Source: CAWIVJ01 sp963839525 (GTDB lineage: Bacteria > Cyanobacteriota > Vampirovibrionia > Gastranaerophilales > Gastranaerophilaceae). Taken from it: a stretch of DNA of 64,000 bases. Below, one piece after another: positions 17,786 to 24,749 of this stretch; the first letter of the stretch is position 1, and every line of letters starts with the position of its first letter. A model generated the notes under the pieces. It was not told the DNA's origin, made no database searches, and saw nothing but the letters and a program-made list of their open reading frames with translations. Both the position numbers and the translations under genes were made by a program. The stretch spans positions 62,001 to 126,000 of the forward strand of contig CAWIVJ010000013.1 in assembly GCA_963839525.1 (NCBI GenBank). Direction: 5' to 3'.

Positions 17786-19006
17786 ATGATTCCCTGTATT
17801 AACAACCCCTATTTAGTTGGAAATAATAGATATAAGAAAAATATTTCTTTCAAGGCAAAACCAATTCCTGATAAATCTTTTAGTGAATTAATAAATTTGC
17901 TTTTTAGTTCAAAATCCTGGGACATTTATTGCCACAGATCTGCAGATCATGATACAAAAAAAAGCGCCATAGTTATGGCTTATTTAGCCAGAAAAATGGG
18001 TATAAAACCCTATATTTGTATAGAACCGCATGAAATGAAACCGCTTTTGTTTAATCCTTATAAAAACTCTGTATTAAAAAGAAAGGATTCTGCTCCATCG
18101 GATATCGCTTTAATTTTGGATCATAATGGATGGGATAAAATTCCATTGAAATTTACAGACTTGGTTAAAAAAACAAAAACAAAAATAGTAATCGATCATC
18201 ACCCTCTTACAGAAAAATCTTTTAAAAATGCTTATTCTTATATAGATACAACAGCCAAAGCATGTCGTGCAATTATTTATAGATTTTTTGAAGCTTTTGG
18301 AAAGGAAGTAGATAATTTTATTGCAAAAAACCTTGCTCTGGGGCTTTTGAGTGATTATGAAAAATCAAAACTAATAACATTCAAAAAGTCTAAACTCATA
18401 AAATTACCTGCATTAGAATCGGACAAAAATTGGGACGAAATTTTAGAAAAAATTAAATTAAAACTTTTGCCGGAAGATGAAACAAAAATTTGTAAACATT
18501 TAGATGTTATTTCAAATCTTACTCCAAAAGAGAAAGCATTTAGAACAGAACTTTTTTCAAAAATAAAAGTTACTGATAACGGTAAACTTGCTTATGTAAT
18601 TATCAATCCAAATGATGTAAAATGGAAAGCTGTTGGCAGGGATAACTATAGAACAAGTACCATATTGGGAGATTTGCGTTTAAGATTAATAAATGGAGCT
18701 TTGGAAGATGAAATGTTTACGCGGCAGCAAAAAGACAAATTCAAAAAATTGAAGGGAGCTGTTGTTTTCTATCCTGCCGGAGAAGCTTATCAGTTAAGTA
18801 TACACTCAAAAGATAATGGTTATGCCGCTAAATGGTTAGAGTTTGCAAAAAAGGCTTTTAAAGAATATTATTCAGGGCATCCAAAGTTTGAATTTTTTGG
18901 TGGGGGACACCCCAATCGCGGAGGAGGAAGAATTTTTTCGCATGATAAAACCGAAACAGAAAATATAATTAAAAGCATTTTAGAAGCAGCGGAAAGAGTA
19001 AATTAA
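17786..19006 (+). CDS. DHH/DHHA1-family phosphoesterase with N-terminal SFKA motif
   Basis: A 406-residue protein of the DHH superfamily (RecJ, NrnA/oligoribonuclease, c-di-AMP phosphodiesterase). Motif I is HRSADHDTKKSA (residues about 50-61), motif II an Asp in IALILDHNGWD, motif III IVIDHHPL, and the C-terminal DHHA1 motif is FFGGGHPNRGGGR. All metal-binding aspartates and histidines expected for catalysis can be seen. The likely role is exonucleolytic removal of short oligonucleotides, or hydrolysis of cyclic or linear dinucleotides (NrnA-like, possibly pGpG or pAp). Residues 19-24 read NISFKA, the motif shared by several proteins here. AAGGAAG precedes the ATG. It converges with the CHASE2-GGDEF gene, overlapping it by 4 bases. 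Confidence 0.85.
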   Translation: MIPCINNPYLVGNNRYKKNISFKAKPIPDKSFSELINLLFSSKSWDIYCHRSADHDTKKSAIVMAYLARKMGIKPYICIEPHEMKPLLFNPYKNSVLKRKDSAPSDIALILDHNGWDKIPLKFTDLVKKTKTKIVIDHHPLTEKSFKNAYSYIDTTAKACRAIIYRFFEAFGKEVDNFIAKNLALGLLSDYEKSKLITFKKSKLIKLPALESDKNWDEILEKIKLKLLPEDETKICKHLDVISNLTPKEKAFRTELFSKIKVTDNGKLAYVIINPNDVKWKAVGRDNYRTSTILGDLRLRLINGALEDEMFTRQQKDKFKKLKGAVVFYPAGEAYQLSIHSKDNGYAAKWLEFAKKAFKEYYSGHPKFEFFGGGHPNRGGGRIFSHDKTETENIIKSILEAAERVN

Positions 19007-20805
19007 TACTTAACCTGATTTCTGCCGTTTTCTTTGGCTTGATACAAACACTTATCAGCATATTCTATAAGTTCAGCCGGAGTTTCACCGTCTTGGGGGA
19101 ATGTCGCAACACCAAGGCTTATTGTAACCTTACTTTCCTGATAATTTGCCAGCTTAAAAGGTTTTTCTGCTATAAACTGACAAATTTTTTCAGCCGTAAT
19201 TACTGCTTCATCTTTATTTGTATTAGGCAGAATTATAGCCATTTCTTCTCCGCCGTATCGACAAACAAAATCGGTATTTCGAACATTTTTCTTTAATTTA
19301 AAGGCAACCTGTCTTAAAACAGCATCACCGGACTGATGTCCGAAAACATCGTTAAATTTTTTGAAAAAATCTATATCTATAAGGATTAATGAAAAATTAG
19401 AATTGTACCTTTTACTGTTGGCAACCTGTATAATCATTTGCTCCTGAAAGAATCTGTGGTTATATAATTCAGTCAAACCGTCTGTTGTCGCTAATTTATA
19501 TTGATATTCGAAATCTCTTGATTTTAAAATATATTTTATTATATAAGTAGCTGCAAAAACCAGAGAAATTAATATTATTGGAAATACAATATCTATCCAT
19601 AAGTTGAAAAACTTCATGACGTAATAAGTTAGAATAATATACCCAAACGCCGTAAAAATAGTTGTTCCAAGTGCAATAAATGTTGAGGTAGTTCTAAAAA
19701 CTACAATACCTATAAACATTGCTAAAATAATACTAAGTGCAATATTAGTTAAAGTATCAGCTTTTTTTATAAAATTATTATCAATAAGATTATTTACATA
19801 GGTAGCATGAATTTCGACTCCCGGATAAATTTTATCAACAGGAACACTCTTTGTATCATATAAGCTTACGGCTGTTGTTCCAACATATATAATTTTATCT
19901 TTGAAATTATATTCAACAGCTTTTTTATCACCGTTCATAGCTTTAATCAATTTGTACATCGGAATTTCTTGAAAAGTTTCTCCTGAAGGACCATACCAGT
20001 TTAATATAGCTCCGCCGTTTTTATTTAAAGGAATAATATGTTTTCCTATTTTTAAATTTGAATTTTTATCTATATAAAAATCCCTGATATTTTCATTATC
20101 ATTTATATATTTTAAACCGATTAACATGGATAAATGAGGATAAAAATTATCCTGATATACCATAAATGGTGGTATTTCCCTTAAAATACCGTCATTAGAT
20201 CTTGAAACATTAATTAAACCGATATTTGGAGTTCCTTCTATAATCTGCGGTAAAATAGAACGGCAATTTGTAAATGTTAAATCTTTTGAAAAGTCAATTT
20301 TTGAGTCATTTTTTACATTTACTGTCATTTTTTTAGGCAGTTTTACAGGTTGTCTGACATCATATGACTGATTGTCAAAGTTCATTGAGGTATAAACATT
20401 GTCATAGCTTGTTATTGCATTTATTAATGCTGCATCAGCCTGACTTTTGCTTTTTATTGACTTAATGAACATTAAATCAAAAGCAATGGTTTTCGGTTTT
20501 TGTTTTTCCAGATAATTTATAAGCTGCGCGTATACATCTCTTGGAATAGGCCATTCACCATATTCTCCAAGCAAATATTCATAACTGGCATCGTCAATTG
20601 TAATTAAAACTATATCTTTATTAGTTTTTTTATACTTTGAATTAACTAAAATTGTCTGCCTTAAATCAAAAGTTTTATTTTCTATAATAGTTAAAAAATC
20701 ATTTATTTTTGTATTGCGTGCAAACAAAACCGCAAACATAATTATTCCCAAAAACAAAAAAATATATATACAAACTTGAACTAACTTCTTATTAAATATT
20801 TTCAT
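19003..20805 (-). CDS. CHASE2-domain diguanylate cyclase (GGDEF)
   Basis: A 600-residue membrane sensor. An N-terminal membrane helix (about 9-28) is followed by a periplasmic CHASE2 domain (about 35-335), three membrane helices (about 345-425) and a GGDEF domain (about 435-600). The active-site signature is GGEEM at 518-522, with the GGEE core intact, and a product-inhibition I-site RNTD sits exactly five residues before it. It should make c-di-GMP from GTP with feedback control. It shares the sensor layout of the cyclase at 3762-5795 but with a different output. A 54-residue ORF lies 18 bases upstream on the same strand. Candidate targets in the window include the PilZ-bearing BcsA. Confidence 0.92.
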   Translation of the reverse strand: MKIFNKKLVQVCIYIFLFLGIIMFAVLFARNTKINDFLTIIENKTFDLRQTILVNSKYKKTNKDIVLITIDDASYEYLLGEYGEWPIPRDVYAQLINYLEKQKPKTIAFDLMFIKSIKSKSQADAALINAITSYDNVYTSMNFDNQSYDVRQPVKLPKKMTVNVKNDSKIDFSKDLTFTNCRSILPQIIEGTPNIGLINVSRSNDGILREIPPFMVYQDNFYPHLSMLIGLKYINDNENIRDFYIDKNSNLKIGKHIIPLNKNGGAILNWYGPSGETFQEIPMYKLIKAMNGDKKAVEYNFKDKIIYVGTTAVSLYDTKSVPVDKIYPGVEIHATYVNNLIDNNFIKKADTLTNIALSIILAMFIGIVVFRTTSTFIALGTTIFTAFGYIILTYYVMKFFNLWIDIVFPIILISLVFAATYIIKYILKSRDFEYQYKLATTDGLTELYNHRFFQEQMIIQVANSKRYNSNFSLILIDIDFFKKFNDVFGHQSGDAVLRQVAFKLKKNVRNTDFVCRYGGEEMAIILPNTNKDEAVITAEKICQFIAEKPFKLANYQESKVTISLGVATFPQDGETPAELIEYADKCLYQAKENGRNQVKY

Positions 20806-20823
20806 ATGGCCTCAATACGATGC

Positions 20824-20988
20824 TTATTTTTTACTATTATAACTCAAATCTAAATTTTGAATAAGCACATTTTCCAATAAAAAATGCTGTTCTAATATTT
20901 GATTATTTAATTTCAAAACATCTGTATGACATGACAATTCATCAGGATTTTTTAAATATTTTAACAAACATTCTTCATTTATATTCAT
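20824..20988 (-). CDS. small protein, 54 aa, upstream of the CHASE2-GGDEF gene
   Basis: An ATG at 20988 preceded by AAAGGT opens a 54-codon frame (MNINEECLLKYLKNPDELSC and onward) ending at 20824, 18 bases before the GGDEF start. The peptide is helical, acidic and Leu/Asn-rich, with two cysteines and no signal peptide. Spacing and ribosome site suggest co-transcription. Unknown function. Confidence 0.45.
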   Translation of the reverse strand: MNINEECLLKYLKNPDELSCHTDVLKLNNQILEQHFLLENVLIQNLDLSYNSKK

Positions 20989-21193
20989 AAGTATACCTTT
21001 ATTATGCCTCCGATTGCAGAAGTTAAAATTTCCTCAATTCTTAAGTATATTTTTTCAAAAACCACCGGATAAAACATCAATCCAGTGATGAATATTAGAG
21101 GCTTAGACCATCAATTATATAGAGGAAAAAATACCTGAGTCTAATATTTTAGAACTAGCAAATAATAAAATTTATACAAAGCCTGTATTATAT

Positions 21194-22456
21194 TTAGAAA
21201 TATTCCTTAAAAATCTTCATGCTGCAATATTCGCTGCACATGGTGCAGGGTTTTCCGTGTTCAAGTTTTTCAAAAACACTTTTATCAATCGCATGTTTTT
21301 TTTGTTCATCCCAATTTAAATTTTTTCTTGCAATAGACATTTGCAAATCTTGCTCTAATGCTTTTTTATTACCTCTTGCTAAATCAGCTGAGTGAGCGGC
21401 AATTTTAGAAGCAATAATTCCTTCCCTGACCTGTTTAGCATCAGGTAATCCTAAATGTTCCGCAGGGGTTACATAGCATAGAAAATCAGCGCCATGATAA
21501 GCTGCTAAAGTTCCTCCTATTGCTGATGTTATATGATCATACCCGGGTGCAATATCCGTTACCAACGGTCCGAGTACATACAATGGAGCATAATCTGTCA
21601 AAACTTTTATAGTCTCAATCATTGAAGGAATTTTATTTAAAGACACATGCCCGGGACCTTCAACCATTGCTTGGACACCGGCTTCGCGTGCACGTTTTAC
21701 TAACTCTCCCAAAACAAGAGTTTCTGCAACCTGCGCTCTATCTCCTGCATCAGCTGTAGAACCGGGTCTTAAACCGTCTCCTAAAGACAGTGTACAATCA
21801 TATTCCCGCGCAATTTCAAGCAAATCGTCATAATACTCATATAAAGGATTTTCCATTCCCGTTGCTTTTATCCAGCATGCCAGCATTGACCCTCCGCGTG
21901 AAACAATATTTGTAATACGTCCTTGTTTTTCAAGCTGTTCGACAACAAATTTTGTAACTCCGCAATGAACAGTTATAAAATCAATTCCGTCCTTACAGTG
22001 CTTTTCTATATCTGAAAAAAGCTTATCTTTCGAAAGTTTTGCTAAATTTTTGTTAATATCAATAGCCTCTTTGCCTGCTTGATACATAGGAACAGTTCCT
22101 ATTGGAAGATTTGTAGCAGCAATAATTTGTTTTCTTGTTTCGTCAATATTTTCTCCCGTTGATAAATCCATTAAAACATCTGCACCGGTTGCTTCAATTA
22201 TTTTAACTTTCTCTAATTCTTCTTTTATGCTCGAACGTTCAAGTGAAGTACCTATATTAGCGTTGACTTTTACGGTTGTGCCTTCCCCCACCGCTGTAGG
22301 AACAACGTTTTCTCTTCTGTTATTTTTCAGAATAATAATTCTTCCTGATGCAACTTTTTCAATAATTTCTTCTTTCGAAAGACCTTCTTTTTCTGCCACC
22401 GCAAACATTTCCGGGGTTATTCTGTTATTTTTTGCTTCTATAATTTGTGTAGTCAT
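21194..22456 (-). CDS. thiC: ThiC-family radical SAM phosphomethylpyrimidine synthase (short form)
   Basis: A 420-residue ThiC-family enzyme, which rearranges aminoimidazole ribotide into the thiamine pyrimidine (HMP-P). Family motifs are VEGPGHVSLNKIPSMIE, GPLVTDIAPGYDHITSAIGG and the C-terminal cluster-binding cysteines C404, C407 and C411 (CTMCSEYC). This is the short form found in anaerobes, lacking the N-terminal extension of enterobacterial ThiC (about 630 residues). I see no TPP riboswitch in the 200 bases upstream. Because the related enzyme BzaF (5-hydroxybenzimidazole synthase for cobamides) has the same length and fold, that alternative is open. No other thiamine gene is present in the window. 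Confidence 0.85.
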   Translation of the reverse strand: MTTQIIEAKNNRITPEMFAVAEKEGLSKEEIIEKVASGRIIILKNNRRENVVPTAVGEGTTVKVNANIGTSLERSSIKEELEKVKIIEATGADVLMDLSTGENIDETRKQIIAATNLPIGTVPMYQAGKEAIDINKNLAKLSKDKLFSDIEKHCKDGIDFITVHCGVTKFVVEQLEKQGRITNIVSRGGSMLACWIKATGMENPLYEYYDDLLEIAREYDCTLSLGDGLRPGSTADAGDRAQVAETLVLGELVKRAREAGVQAMVEGPGHVSLNKIPSMIETIKVLTDYAPLYVLGPLVTDIAPGYDHITSAIGGTLAAYHGADFLCYVTPAEHLGLPDAKQVREGIIASKIAAHSADLARGNKKALEQDLQMSIARKNLNWDEQKKHAIDKSVFEKLEHGKPCTMCSEYCSMKIFKEYF

Positions 22457-22673
22457 TGTTTCCTCTCTTTTTATTTAATAATAACAAAAAAATAAATATA
22501 TAAAAAGAAAGAAATAAGAATGAGATAAAGCCATTTTAAACTTGCTATACTCCAATACTTAATCTTTTATAATGTTAATCTTTGTTACAAAAAATTTTAA
22601 AATAATAAAGTTTTATTTAAAAAATACCGATTATTGAAGAATTAGGGACGCATTTAATAGGGAGTTGTGTGAA

Positions 22674-22814
22674 ATGTTAAACAATTTAGATGACGAAAAA
22701 GTAGTTACTGAGGTAAGAGAGTTAATTGAAGACATCAATGCAATGAAAAGTGAAATTAATATTTATTGTGATTTGATGAAACAAATTTTTTTATCAGGTT
22801 CAACTAAAAATTAA
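22674..22814 (+). CDS. small acidic helical protein, 46 aa
   Basis: The ATG at 22674 follows GGGAG. The 46 codons read MLNNLDDEKVVTEVRELIED, then a second amphipathic helix, ending SGSTKN. Likely a short coiled-coil peptide. It is divergent from thiC and lies 295 bases upstream of the LuxR-type regulator gene. Unknown function; the good ribosome site and the charged helix pattern argue for coding. Confidence 0.5.
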   Translation: MLNNLDDEKVVTEVRELIEDINAMKSEINIYCDLMKQIFLSGSTKN

Positions 22815-22942
22815 ATTAATTTAATTTTTAAAGAAGGTGTTTAATCAGTCAGTGAGAGCTTTTTTCTTTATAAAACTTAATAAAGAGGGCTTTATTTAAA
22901 TACGGCAAAATAGACTGTAGAACTGGCTTTAGGGCGCATTAG

Positions 22943-23109
22943 TATAATGTTCTTAAATTACATATACCCGGTTGGGCAATTTAATTTAGTCTATGTTTGA
23001 CGCCTGATTGGGTAATATACAACACATCCAATCTATTATTTAATCAAAAAAGAAGAAGAAGAAAAATTTGTTTATAAGATAAGAAGAAGAAAAATTTCAG
23101 GAGAGTACT
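22943..23109 (+). promoter_or_regulatory. promoter and long leader of the LuxR-type regulator
   Basis: A TATAAT box (22943-22948) would start transcription near 22955, leaving about 155 bases before the ATG at 23110. The leader holds two similar elements (GGTTGGGCAAT near 22970 and GATTGGGTAAT near 23008) and a direct repeat of AGAAGAAGAAAAATTT (ending 23069 and 23097). A hairpin AATAAAG-AGGG-CTTTATT lies upstream (22879-22896). Confidence 0.35.
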
Positions 23110-23838
23110 ATGAATGAAATAAAAACTGTCGCGCCAAAATCAAAGCAAAAATCGAAAAATGATGACAGTAAGGATATTACACAACTAAGTGTAATAATTG
23201 TTGAAGATTTTAAGCTTACAAGGGTTGGTTTAAGATGCGCACTAAATTCAAATGATGATATAAGTGTAATCGCAGAATGCGATAATGCTTCAACCGGTTT
23301 AGAGCTTATAGAAAAGTTGAAACCGGACGTAGTTTTGATGGATCTTGGATTGCCGGAGATGAATGGTATAGAAGCGACAATAAAAGTAAAAGAGATGCTG
23401 CCGGAAACAAAAATCATTGCACTTACATCACATGACAGGGAAGAAGAAGTTATAGCGGCATTGGCTTCAGGAGCTCACGGTTATTGTTTAAAGGATATTG
23501 ATCCTGCTAAACTTTCAGATGTGGTAAGAGATGTTGCAAACGGAGTTTGTTGGATTGACCCGCAAGTTGCGCAAATAGCACTTAATGCATTCCCAAAACC
23601 CGAAAATACAAGCCTTTTACCTTCAAAATCAGGTTCTACTTGCAGAGTTCCTTTGACGGAAAGAGAATGTGAAGTCTTAAAACACCTGGTTATGGGGAAA
23701 AGTAATACAGAAATAGCAAAAGAACTTATTGTAAGTGTTCACACTGCAAAAGCTCATGTTTGTTCAATTTTACAAAAAATGTGTGTAAATGACCGTGTTC
23801 AGGCGGCAGTAAAAGCTGTTCGTGAAGGACTGGTTTGA
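23110..23838 (+). CDS. NarL/LuxR-family response regulator
   Basis: A 242-residue two-domain regulator. A 20-residue basic lead is followed by a receiver domain (about 25-145) with the phospho-acceptor Asp78 in VVLMDLGLPEMNG, the Thr switch (IALTSHD) and the Lys (CLKDID). A LuxR-type helix-turn-helix fills about 178-242 (LTERECEVLKHLVMGKSNTE, VSVHTAKAHVCSILQKM). GGAGAG lies 8 bases before the ATG. No histidine kinase is adjacent, so its partner is elsewhere. A strong terminator follows. Its targets cannot be read from the window. Confidence 0.93.
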   Translation: MNEIKTVAPKSKQKSKNDDSKDITQLSVIIVEDFKLTRVGLRCALNSNDDISVIAECDNASTGLELIEKLKPDVVLMDLGLPEMNGIEATIKVKEMLPETKIIALTSHDREEEVIAALASGAHGYCLKDIDPAKLSDVVRDVANGVCWIDPQVAQIALNAFPKPENTSLLPSKSGSTCRVPLTERECEVLKHLVMGKSNTEIAKELIVSVHTAKAHVCSILQKMCVNDRVQAAVKAVREGLV

Positions 23839-23862
23839 TAGAGTTTTATGCTTTATAAATAA

Positions 23863-23893
23863 AAAAAATGCGGAATAATTTCCGCATTTTTTT
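23863..23893 (+). terminator. rho-independent terminator, probably bidirectional
   Basis: Stem ATGCGGA (23869-23875) / TCCGCAT (23881-23887), extended by the A-run and T-run on either side; it ends in TTTTTTT. It follows the response-regulator stop. Confidence 0.9.
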
Positions 23894-23959
23894 ATATAAT
23901 CTTCACTCCATTTTTACTTAAAAACATTTACCCTTGAAATAATCTGAAAAAACATCAAA

Positions 23960-24160
23960 TTAAGAGCCTAAAATTTTGTCGATTTTTTCGTTATTTTTGT
24001 CGATTCTTTTCCCTTTTTCCAGCGCTATATAAGCTAAAGTCATGGTTTCTGCAAATGTTTCAACCCTGTAAGATGTAATCAAATCAAGCAATACATTAAT
24101 ATCTTTAATATCGTGCATTATTTTATCTCTCAAATATAAAATCTGATGTTTTTTGTTCAT
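23960..24160 (-). CDS. small helical protein, 66 aa
   Basis: The ATG at 24160 has AAAGGAG 5 bases before it, giving 66 residues (MNKKHQILYLRDKIMHDIKD and onward). It is an all-helical, probably dimeric small protein with no recognised family. It is divergent from the leaderless gene at 24291, with repeated TATTACGAAT-type sites between, so the pair may be a small regulatory or toxin-antitoxin-like module. That is only a context argument. Confidence 0.55.
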   Translation of the reverse strand: MNKKHQILYLRDKIMHDIKDINVLLDLITSYRVETFAETMTLAYIALEKGKRIDKNNEKIDKILGS

Positions 24161-24205
24161 TTTTACTCCTTTTGTTAAGAAAAATAAAACTATTCTCAAT
24201 CAATA

Positions 24206-24272
24206 ATTCGTAATAACTATATATTACTCGTTAATAGTATATGAAAACGATTTATTTGTCAATATTACGAAT
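24206..24272. promoter_or_regulatory. inverted operator repeats between divergent small genes
   Basis: ATTCGTAATA (24206-24215) and its exact inverse TATTACGAAT (24263-24272) flank an imperfect palindrome TATTACTCGTTAATA (24223-24237). The right copy lies inside the promoter spacer of the 24291 gene, which would block RNA polymerase if bound. Confidence 0.5.
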
Positions 24273-24284
24273 TAAAAATATAAT
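24256..24284 (+). promoter_or_regulatory. near-consensus promoter giving a leaderless transcript
   Basis: TTGTCA (24256-24261), a 17-base spacer and TATAAT (24279-24284), followed after only 6 bases by the ATG at 24291. Transcription should start at the start codon itself; there is no room for a ribosome site. Confidence 0.7.
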
Positions 24285-24290
24285 AAAAGA

Positions 24291-24503
24291 ATGGATTTAT
24301 TTGCCAGAGAACAAGTTAAAGTACTTCTTGCACAAGAAGTTATGACATTAAAAGACCTTGCAGAAGCTTTAGGAAAAGAGCTCGGCAAGAAATATACCGC
24401 TGATAATTTATCGCAAAAATTAAGAAGCGGTTCTATTCGATATAATGAAATGATAATCATTGCAAAAATTCTCGAATATGAAGTAAAATTTATTAAAAAG
24501 TAG
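24291..24503 (+). CDS. small HTH / LLM-type regulatory protein
   Basis: A 70-residue protein with a helix-turn-helix-like core: VMTLKDLAEALGKELGKKYT, then NLSQKLRSGSIRYNEMIIIA. The pattern resembles the small phage-type LLM regulatory proteins. Its own promoter is near-consensus, overlaps an operator half-site, and places the transcript start at the ATG. Autoregulation is likely. A role as antitoxin or repressor for the divergent gene at 23960 is possible but not shown. Confidence 0.65.
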   Translation: MDLFAREQVKVLLAQEVMTLKDLAEALGKELGKKYTADNLSQKLRSGSIRYNEMIIIAKILEYEVKFIKK

Positions 24504-24525
24504 ATTGGATATAAAAGCAACAGCA

Positions 24526-24584
24526 GTAGGTCAGCATTACTATGCCGACTAATTTTTAATGGCGGGATAGTAATCCCGCCCTAC
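24526..24584. repeat. REP/BIME-like double hairpin, GTAGG...CCTAC
   Basis: A 59-base element bounded by GTAGG and CCTAC. It contains hairpin GTCAGCAT-TACT-ATGCCGAC (24530-24549, one mismatch) and perfect hairpin GGCGGGAT-AGTA-ATCCCGCC (24561-24580). The element at 37202-37258 has the same plan. A GTAG boundary next to a palindrome is typical of REP sequences mobilised by REP-associated Y1 transposases (TnpA-REP). Confidence 0.6.
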
Positions 24585-24590
24585 TATAAC

Positions 24591-24704
24591 TGTCATTGCG
24601 AGGAGTGAACAAAGTGAGCGACGCGGCAATCCAAAATAATATGATAAAACGTTTTTCCTTGGATTGCTTCGTCAAAAAATTTCATTTTTCTTCTCGCAAT
24701 GACA
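24591..24704. repeat. MITE-like palindromic element with 12-base terminal inverted repeats
   Basis: TGTCATTGCGAG (24591-24602) and its exact inverse CTCGCAATGACA (24693-24704) bound 114 bases. Inner inverted pieces GGCAATCCAA and TTGGATTGC extend the pairing. This CATTGCGAG/GCAATC type is widespread as a dispersed non-coding repeat in many bacteria. It lies just beyond the 3' end of bcsA. Confidence 0.65.
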
Positions 24705-24749
24705 TGAATATCTTTAGTTATTCCGGCAGTATTGCAATCTGCACTACTT

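Noticed and set aside
20989..21193. Gene on the plus strand running into thiC
   Set aside because: A short open frame (IEEKIPESNILELANNKIYT) has no start and becomes antisense to thiC; too little to support a gene.
22457..22673. TPP riboswitch upstream of thiC
   Set aside because: I looked for the conserved CUGAGA and GGAUAAUGCC-like segments on the reverse strand and found none.
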